DNA of 19,409 nt, from assembly GCA_027489105.1 (NCBI GenBank), contig JAIYAJ010000527.1:1-19409 (forward strand), in the 5' to 3' direction. The first letter of the stretch is position 1. Each line of letters starts with the position of its first letter. Source of the stretch: Zymomonas sp. GTDB taxonomy: Bacteria > Pseudomonadota > Alphaproteobacteria > Sphingomonadales > Sphingomonadaceae. Shown here piece by piece: positions 14,915 through 19,409 of the stretch. A model generated the notes under the pieces. It ran no database searches and was not told the origin of the DNA. It saw only the letters and a program-made list of their open reading frames with translations. Made by a program: the position numbers and the translations under genes.

Positions 14915-15936
14915 TGAGCGTTCGCTGTCTCATAGTCGACGACTCGCCGATGATGCGGGCCCTGCTGACGGGCCTGCTCGGCCGGGATCCCGGCATCGAA
15001 GTGATCGGAACCGCGCCGAACGCCCAGTCGGCGCGCGAAATGATCAAGGAACTCAACCCGGACGTCATCACGCTGGACATCGAGATGCCCGGCATGAACG
15101 GTCTCGACTTCCTCGAGAAGCTGATGCGCCTGCGCCCGACGCCGGTGGTGATGTGCTCGACGTTGACGACCAAGGGCGCCGAGGCGACCCTCCGTGCGCT
15201 CGAAATCGGGGCAGTCGACTGCTACGCCAAGCCCGAGCGCCCGCTGCAGGAATTGCTGGCGATCGACGACGGCAATCTCGCCAATATGGTCAAGCAGGCC
15301 GCGCGCAGCCGCCGCCGTTCGCCGCAGTTGCACCAGCAGGCGGCGCCGCCGACCGACTATCGCTGCAACGAGAGGATCGTCGGCATCGGCGCCTCCACCG
15401 GCGGCGTCGAGGCGCTGACCACTTTGCTCAGCGAATATCCCAAGAACTGCCCGCCGACGATCGTGGTGCAGCATATGCCTGCCACCTTCACCGCCTCCTT
15501 CGCGGCGCGGCTCGACCGGCTCTGCGCGGCCGAAGTCGTCGAGGCGACGAGCGGCGCGCCGCTGGTTCCGGGACGCGTCTATATCGCGCCGGGCGGGCTT
15601 TCGCACCTTATGGTGGGCAACGGTACTCATCCGATCTGTCGCCTCGTCGCCGCCGATCCCGTGTCTGGGCACCGCCCCTCGGTCGACGTGATGTTCCGCT
15701 CGCTGGCACAGAGCTTCGGCGACCGCGCGGTAGGCGTGATCCTGACCGGCATGGGACGCGACGGCGCCGCCGGCCTCCACGAGATGCGACAGGCGGGCGC
15801 CCGGACCATCGGTCAGGACGAAGCCACCTGCGTCGTTTACGGCATGCCGCGCGCAGCGGCCGAGATGGGCGGCTGCGAAGCCGTGCTGCCCCTCGAGCGC
15901 ATCGGCAAGAAGGTTCTCGATCTATGCAGCATCTGA
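14914..15936 (+). CDS. cheB: Chemotaxis methylesterase/deamidase CheB
   Basis: A 340-residue CheB. The receiver domain (about 1-120) has VDDSPMM, phospho-accepting Asp55 ([11 protein letters not shown]) and AKPE. After a short linker comes the methylesterase domain with the complete triad Ser161 (GASTGG), His187 (QHMP) and Asp283 (GMGRDGA), nearly the same numbering as in E. coli CheB. Phosphorylation by CheA would activate removal of receptor methyl groups. The start at ATG 14914 overlaps the cheR stop; an earlier in-frame ATG at 14860 would extend into cheR. The last 13 bases overlap cheD. This is the catalytically intact copy; compare the second CheB at 17421. Confidence 0.96.
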   Translation: MSVRCLIVDDSPMMRALLTGLLGRDPGIEVIGTAPNAQSAREMIKELNPDVITLDIEMPGMNGLDFLEKLMRLRPTPVVMCSTLTTKGAEATLRALEIGAVDCYAKPERPLQELLAIDDGNLANMVKQAARSRRRSPQLHQQAAPPTDYRCNERIVGIGASTGGVEALTTLLSEYPKNCPPTIVVQHMPATFTASFAARLDRLCAAEVVEATSGAPLVPGRVYIAPGGLSHLMVGNGTHPICRLVAADPVSGHRPSVDVMFRSLAQSFGDRAVGVILTGMGRDGAAGLHEMRQAGARTIGQDEATCVVYGMPRAAAEMGGCEAVLPLERIGKKVLDLCSI

Positions 15937-16472
15937 CGAGCGAATCGATCCGCGACCGCGTCAACGTCATCCAGGGGACCAACTTCGTCACCGCCGATCC
16001 CAAGATCGTGCTGACGACGGTTCTGGGCAGCTGCGTCGCCTGCTGCCTGTTCGACCCTCATGCGAAAGTCGGAGGGATGAACCATTTTTTGCTCGCGCAG
16101 CCCCGCGAAGGGATGCGCAGCGACAACACCGAAGCGGAACGCTACGGCCTGTTCGCGATGGAGCTTCTCGTCAACGAGATGCTCAAGGCCGGCGCCACCC
16201 GCAGCACCTTGCGCGCCCACCTGTACGGCGGCGCGAACATGCATGCCGGCATGCAGGCGATCGGGACGAGCAACGCCCGGTTCGCCGAGGAATTCCTGGC
16301 ACGCGACCGCATACCGCTGGCCCATAGGGACCTCGGCGGAACGCAGGCGCGGCGGGTCGAATTCCGCGCCGCGATGGGGCAGGCGCGCTGTCGTCTGGTC
16401 GAGGCCGAGGTGCCGGTCGAAGTGCGGCGGCCCGCAGTCGTACAAGATCAAGGTGAGGTTGAACTTTTTTAA
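15924..16472 (+). CDS. cheD: Chemoreceptor glutamine deamidase CheD
   Basis: A 182-residue CheD, slightly longer than the usual 155-170 residues because of a C-terminal tail rich in Val, Glu and Arg. The catalytic set is present with the spacing of Thermotoga CheD (Thr21, Cys27, His44): Thr31, Cys37 (VLGSCVACC) and His54 (GGMNHFLL). [14 protein letters not shown] and LYGGANM are also typical. CheD deamidates receptor glutamines and can bind a CheC-type phosphatase, but no cheC is seen here. ATG 15924 overlaps the end of cheB by 13 bases and has AAGG upstream. A far longer open frame starting at 14817 runs antiphase through cheB and is not real coding. Confidence 0.95.
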   Translation: MQHLTSESIRDRVNVIQGTNFVTADPKIVLTTVLGSCVACCLFDPHAKVGGMNHFLLAQPREGMRSDNTEAERYGLFAMELLVNEMLKAGATRSTLRAHLYGGANMHAGMQAIGTSNARFAEEFLARDRIPLAHRDLGGTQARRVEFRAAMGQARCRLVEAEVPVEVRRPAVVQDQGEVELF

Positions 16473-16496
16473 CCGGATATGGTCCATAACGTCCGG
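16473..16496 (+). other. Nested hairpin between cheD and cheY
   Basis: Right after the cheD stop, CCGGA-TATGG-T-CCATA-ACG-TCCGG can fold: CCGGA pairs with TCCGG, and TATGG with CCATA, with a 3-base bulge. The 69-bp gap is the longest between genes of the operon. It could be a partial terminator or an RNA processing point; there is no T tract after it, though six T's lie just before. Confidence 0.4.
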
Positions 16497-16541
16497 GATA
16501 CGCCACTCAGTGGGCCCGGCGGAACGGGAAAGGATGAAGCG

Positions 16542-16910
16542 ATGTCCAAAACGATTTTGACGGTTGATGACTCGCCCAGCATGCGCATGCTCCTGCGCAG
16601 CACGCTCGTCGAGCAGGGGCATGACGTGCACGAGGCAGAAGACGGCATCGCCGCGCTCGAGTGGTTGTCCACGAACGAGAAGCCTGATCTGATGATCACC
16701 GATATCAACATGCCGCGCATGGATGGTTTCGGTCTCGTCGAGGCGGTGCGCGCCAAGTCGGTCCACCGCGATATGCCGATCCTGGTCCTCACGACCGAGA
16801 GCTCGGACGAGAAGAAGGCCCGCGCCCGTGCGGCGGGTGCCACCGCCTGGATCGTCAAGCCCTTCAACCCGGTGAAGCTCGCCTCGGCGATTCGCCGCGT
16901 GACCGTCTGA
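16542..16910 (+). CDS. cheY: Chemotaxis response regulator CheY
   Basis: A 122-residue single receiver domain. Seen: Asp9-Asp10 (TVDDSPSMR), phospho-accepting Asp54 (TDINMPRMDG), switch Thr84 (LTTES) and Lys106 (VKPF). The position of the E. coli switch Tyr106 is Trp103, as in many non-enterobacterial CheY proteins. It carries phosphate from CheA to the flagellar motor switch, or acts as a phosphate sink. ATG 16542 has AGGA 7 bases upstream. It is followed 34 bases later by cheW. It is the only stand-alone CheY in this window; signal termination may rely on the small D-x3-Q protein at the end of the operon. Confidence 0.95.
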   Translation: MSKTILTVDDSPSMRMLLRSTLVEQGHDVHEAEDGIAALEWLSTNEKPDLMITDINMPRMDGFGLVEAVRAKSVHRDMPILVLTTESSDEKKARARAAGATAWIVKPFNPVKLASAIRRVTV

Positions 16911-16944
16911 TCGGTCTCCCTCCTCAGCGAGAAAGGAAATCCAG

Positions 16945-17394
16945 ATGAGCCGTCAATTCATCACCTTCCAGATCGGCGAGCAGTATCTCGGCGTCGATAT
17001 CATGGCGATTCGCGAGATTCGCGCCTGGACGCCCACGACCATGCTGCCGCATGTCCCGTCGCACGTGCGCGGCGTCGTCAACCTGCGCGGCACCGTGCTC
17101 CCCGTGATCGACCTCGCCGCCCGCCTCGGCTGGGGCCTGACCGACCCCACTGCCCGCCACGTGATCATCGTGGTGCGCATCAACGACCAGCTCCAGGGCC
17201 TGATCGTCGACGCGGTGAACGACATTGTCACGATCGACGAGTCGGCGCTGCAGCCGCCGCCGAGCCTGAGCGACAACGAAGCTTCGGAATGCCTCGACGG
17301 CATCGCCTCGGTCGAAGACCGTATGGTGATGATCCTCGCGCTCGATCGCCTGTCGATCGATGTGCCCGTCGGCCAGATCGCCGAGGCTGCCTGA
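16945..17394 (+). CDS. cheW: Chemotaxis coupling protein CheW
   Basis: A 149-residue single CheW-domain protein of normal length. Seen: FQIGEQYLGVDIMAIREI at the N-terminus, VRGVVNLRGTVLPVIDL in the middle (the receptor/CheA contact core, with the conserved Arg), and LIVDAVNDIV. It links chemoreceptors to CheA in arrays. ATG 16945 is preceded by GAAAGGA. A gap of 26 bases leads to the second cheB. It is the only separate CheW in the window. Confidence 0.95.
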   Translation: MSRQFITFQIGEQYLGVDIMAIREIRAWTPTTMLPHVPSHVRGVVNLRGTVLPVIDLAARLGWGLTDPTARHVIIVVRINDQLQGLIVDAVNDIVTIDESALQPPPSLSDNEASECLDGIASVEDRMVMILALDRLSIDVPVGQIAEAA

Positions 17395-17420
17395 CAACTT
17401 CGAATACCCAGGAATTGATG

Positions 17421-18461
17421 ATGGAAACCGCCCGTGTTCTGATTGTTGACGACTCGCTGACGATGCGGGCGCTGTTCAGCGGGGTGCTGGAGCGCGCGCG
17501 GGGGATCGAAGTCGTGGGCATGGCAGCCAATGCCGACGAAGCCCGCGAGATGATGATCCGGCTCAAACCGAGCGTGATCACCCTGGACGTCGAAATGCCG
17601 GGGATGAGCGGTATCGAGTTTCTCGAGGAGATCATGCGCGAGCGGCCGACACCGGTCGTGATGCTCTCCACACTGACCCAGAAGGGCGCCGAGATTTCGT
17701 TCAAGGCTCTCGAACTGGGCGCGGTGGACTGCTTTCCCAAGCCGAAGAGCGCGACGCCGGAGGAGTTCAACGCCCTGGCGCCGAAGCTCGCCGCGCTGGT
17801 GATCGCCGCGTCGAGCGGCGGCGTGAAGAAGGCCAAGCCGGCGACCAAGCCGGCGGCGCATGACGCGTTCGACTGGAACGGCAAGATGGTGGCGATGAGC
17901 ACATCGACGGGCGGTGTCGATGCGCTGATCAATCTGCTGCCGACTTTCCCGGCCAATTGCCCCCCGACCGTCATCTGCCTGCCGATCGATCCGGGCTTCA
18001 TCGACCCGCTGGTCAAGCGCCTCAAGGCCGCCTGCCAGGCACAGATCATGCTCGCCGAGGATGGCCAGCCGCTGAAGCAGGGCCATATCTACCTCGCCAC
18101 CGACCTGGGCTCGCACGCGGTCATCGATCGCTGGCCCGATCCTTCGCTGCGCCTGCTGCGCTCGGATCCGGTCGGCGGTTCGCGCCCCTCGGCCAGCCTG
18201 TTGTTCGCGACGGTCGCCAAGACCGCCGGGGCCAACGCGGTCGGCTGCATCCTCACGGGCCTGGGTACCGACGGCGCGGCTGGCCTCAAGGCGCTGCGCG
18301 CGGCGGGTGGCTATGCCATCGCCGAAGACGCATCGACTTGCGTGGTCGATCAGGCTCCTTCGGCGGCCCGCGCGGCGGGAGCCGTCGATGTCAGCCTCCC
18401 CCTTGGTGACATCGCGGCCGCCATATTGAACAGCTGCCGTCTGGTACGGGACGCAGCATGA
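17421..18461 (+). CDS. Second CheB-like protein with degenerate esterase active site
   Basis: A 346-residue CheB paralogue. The receiver domain is intact, with VDDSLTMR, phospho-accepting Asp56 (TLDVEMPGMSG) and PKPKS. The C-terminal domain keeps the CheB fold and the catalytic-type Ser162 (STSTGG) and Asp284 (GLGTDGA). The catalytic His lies in QHMP in true CheB but is Pro188 here, in LPIDPGF, so methylesterase activity is probably lost. It may act as a phosphate sink, a decoy or a receptor-binding regulator; this is inference. ATG 17421 is preferred (AGGA 7 bases upstream); ATG 17418 adds one Met. The region between receiver and esterase is Lys/Ala-rich. The gene lies between cheW and the small last gene of the operon. 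Confidence 0.88.
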   Translation: METARVLIVDDSLTMRALFSGVLERARGIEVVGMAANADEAREMMIRLKPSVITLDVEMPGMSGIEFLEEIMRERPTPVVMLSTLTQKGAEISFKALELGAVDCFPKPKSATPEEFNALAPKLAALVIAASSGGVKKAKPATKPAAHDAFDWNGKMVAMSTSTGGVDALINLLPTFPANCPPTVICLPIDPGFIDPLVKRLKAACQAQIMLAEDGQPLKQGHIYLATDLGSHAVIDRWPDPSLRLLRSDPVGGSRPSASLLFATVAKTAGANAVGCILTGLGTDGAAGLKALRAAGGYAIAEDASTCVVDQAPSAARAAGAVDVSLPLGDIAAAILNSCRLVRDAA

Positions 18462-18477
18462 CGAGAGAGGTCATGCC

Positions 18478-18795
18478 ATGACGATAATCGGACAGAATGA
18501 CGTACTGGCCATGCTGGCCAGCGAACTCGATGCCGCTCAGGTGCAGCTCGAAAAGCTCGGCATGGTCCTGATCGCGGATCCCAAGACCGCGACGCAGCAC
18601 ATCCGCGAACTGCAGTCGCTCGACCATGTCAGCCAGCGCTGTGCCTCGGTCGCGACGATCCTCCGCTCGCAGGACATCCGCGCGGCCAGCTATGCGGCGA
18701 CGCTCGAGAGCATCACCGCCCGGCTTCACCACGCCAGCGGTTCGCTGGCTCAGGACGAGCCTTCGGACTCGGGCGACGTCGACTGGTACAACTGA
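18478..18795 (+). CDS. Small che-operon protein with D-x3-Q motif (CheT/CheZ-like candidate)
   Basis: A 105-residue protein, last gene of the che operon, 16 bases after the second cheB, with GAGAGG ahead of ATG 18478. I do not recognise a named family with certainty. It looks all-helical: an amphipathic helix at about 6-32, a second from about 37 to 65 with LQSLDHVSQRCASV, and a third at about 68-90, then an acidic tail ending DWYN. Asp49 and Gln53 form D-x3-Q, the motif by which CheZ and CheX dephosphorylate CheY. Sinorhizobium CheT, a small che-operon protein, is reported to carry such a motif. A phosphatase or adaptation role is therefore plausible but inferred. Confidence 0.75.
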   Translation: MTIIGQNDVLAMLASELDAAQVQLEKLGMVLIADPKTATQHIRELQSLDHVSQRCASVATILRSQDIRAASYAATLESITARLHHASGSLAQDEPSDSGDVDWYN

Positions 18796-18812
18796 GCCCG
18801 GTCAGGCAGCGG

Positions 18813-18844
18813 ACGGCCGAAGGTTCAGATCGATCTTCGGCCGT
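18813..18844 (+). terminator. Hairpin terminator of the che operon
   Basis: ACGGCCGAAG (18813-18822) and CTTCGGCCGT (18835-18844) form a perfect 10-bp stem with a 12-base loop, 18 bases after the last che gene's stop. There is only a short T-containing stretch after it. It also separates the operon from the small gene at 18864. Confidence 0.72.
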
Positions 18845-18863
18845 GTTCCGCTAGACTGCAGCC

Positions 18864-19016
18864 ATGCCGAAGATGGTTCGCAAGGGTGACCTGCCCACCA
18901 AGATCTGCACGAGTTGCGGTCGACCCTTTGCCTGGCGGAAGAAATGGGAGCGCGACTGGGAGTCGGTGCTCTATTGCTCCGACCGCTGCCGCTCAGCCAA
19001 GCCCGGCAAGAAATGA
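18864..19016 (+). CDS. DUF2256 small zinc-ribbon-like protein
   Basis: A 50-residue basic protein that is easily missed because of its size. It reads [20 protein letters not shown] at the N-terminus, then [13 protein letters not shown], then YCSDRC, and ends SAKPGKK. Cys15, Cys18, Cys38 and Cys42 form a CxxC...CxxxC set suited to one zinc ion. This matches the DUF2256 family, which is commonly found next to cryptochrome/photolyase-like genes; such a gene is the neighbour here. The function is unknown. The 3' end overlaps the convergent photolyase gene by 24 bases. The ribosome site before ATG 18864 is weak. Confidence 0.85.
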   Translation: MPKMVRKGDLPTKICTSCGRPFAWRKKWERDWESVLYCSDRCRSAKPGKK

Positions 19017-19409
19017 CTCCGCCTCACGCATGATCGTCTCACGCCGTCCGGCGTCGAACCCATCCCACAGATCGACCATCCGCCGCATCCGAGGATTGCC
19101 GCGCAGTCTGTCCCGGTGCGTACCGATGAAGCGCCAGTAGAGCAGATTGAAAGGGCAGGCCTTCGGCCCGGTCTTCGCCTTCACGTCATAATGGCAGCCG
19201 CCGCAATAGTCCGACATGCGGTCGATATAGGCGCCGCTGGCCGCATAAGGCTTGGACGCCAGCAGCCCACCATCGGCGAACTGGCTCATGCCCACCGTGT
19301 TGGGCAGTTCGACCCATTCATAGGCATCGGCATAGACGATCAGATACCACTCCTCGACGCTGGCGGGATCGAGACCCGCAACCAGAGCGAAATTGCCTGT
19401 CACCATCAG
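18993..19409 (-). CDS. FeS-type photolyase/cryptochrome (PhrB-like), C-terminal part
   Basis: The gene enters from the right edge on the minus strand and ends at the TGA at 18993-18995; the Met codon at 19404-19406 is internal. About 138 C-terminal residues are present. [20 protein letters not shown] and [17 protein letters not shown] are typical of the FAD-binding domain of prokaryotic (6-4) photolyases related to Agrobacterium PhrB. The cysteines of YCGGC and ACPFN have the same 3- and 13-residue spacings as three of PhrB's four [4Fe-4S] ligands (Cys438, 441, 454). The enzyme repairs UV (6-4) photoproducts using light, or acts as a photoreceptor. It overlaps the convergent DUF2256 gene. Confidence 0.9.
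   Translation of the reverse strand: MMVTGNFALVAGLDPASVEEWYLIVYADAYEWVELPNTVGMSQFADGGLLASKPYAASGAYIDRMSDYCGGCHYDVKAKTGPKACPFNLLYWRFIGTHRDRLRGNPRMRRMVDLWDGFDAGRRETIMREAESFLAGLG

Noticed and set aside
14817..15923. A long in-frame upstream extension of cheD
   Set aside because: It runs through cheR and cheB in another frame, and CheD homology begins at the Met codon at 15924.

Overview
The window is high-GC, densely coded alphaproteobacterial chromosome. The gene families, a globin-coupled chemoreceptor beside a che operon, a CHASE4-GGDEF-EAL protein and an iron-sulfur photolyase, suggest a motile sphingomonad (Sphingomonas/Rhizorhabdus-like). That placement is an inference from gene content and style, not from a marker gene. 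No tRNA, rRNA, CRISPR array, insertion sequence or phage gene was seen.

Layout. (1) Positions 1-2255, plus strand: three acyl-CoA degradation genes, namely the 3' part of a thiolase, an HSD17B10-type short-chain dehydrogenase and an enoyl-CoA hydratase/isomerase-family protein. They end at a strong bidirectional hairpin terminator. (2) 2313-6937: a signalling island with two divergently transcribed, related histidine kinases, one soluble PAS type and one membrane dCache-HAMP type. A REC-LuxR response regulator follows the second. (3) 7119-8600: a soluble globin-coupled methyl-accepting protein, probably an oxygen sensor, whose ribosome-binding site lies inside a small perfect inverted repeat. 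(4) 8668-10929, minus strand: a membrane CHASE4-GGDEF-EAL protein with a degenerate GGDEF motif and an intact EAL domain, so probably a c-di-GMP phosphodiesterase. It converges on the receptor gene across a hairpin terminator. (5) 10930-11472: a 543-bp non-coding control region. (6) 11473-18795: a chemotaxis operon in the order STAS-cheA-cheR-cheB-cheD-cheY-cheW-cheB2-small DxxxQ protein, mostly with overlapping start/stop codons, closed by a 10-bp perfect hairpin. (7) 18864-19409: a 50-residue DUF2256 zinc-ribbon-like protein, overlapping convergently the 3' end of an FeS-type (6-4) photolyase/cryptochrome gene that leaves the window.

How the genes work together. The che operon supplies a kinase, a coupling protein, one output regulator and a methylation/demethylation/deamidation set. 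The globin receptor next door is a plausible input for aerotaxis, and the EAL protein would lower c-di-GMP and favour motility. The most unusual points are a second CheB whose catalytic His is replaced by Pro, a small last-gene protein with a CheZ/CheX-type D-x3-Q motif, a STAS protein without a Ser/Thr at the usual site, and two sister kinases flanking a single regulator.
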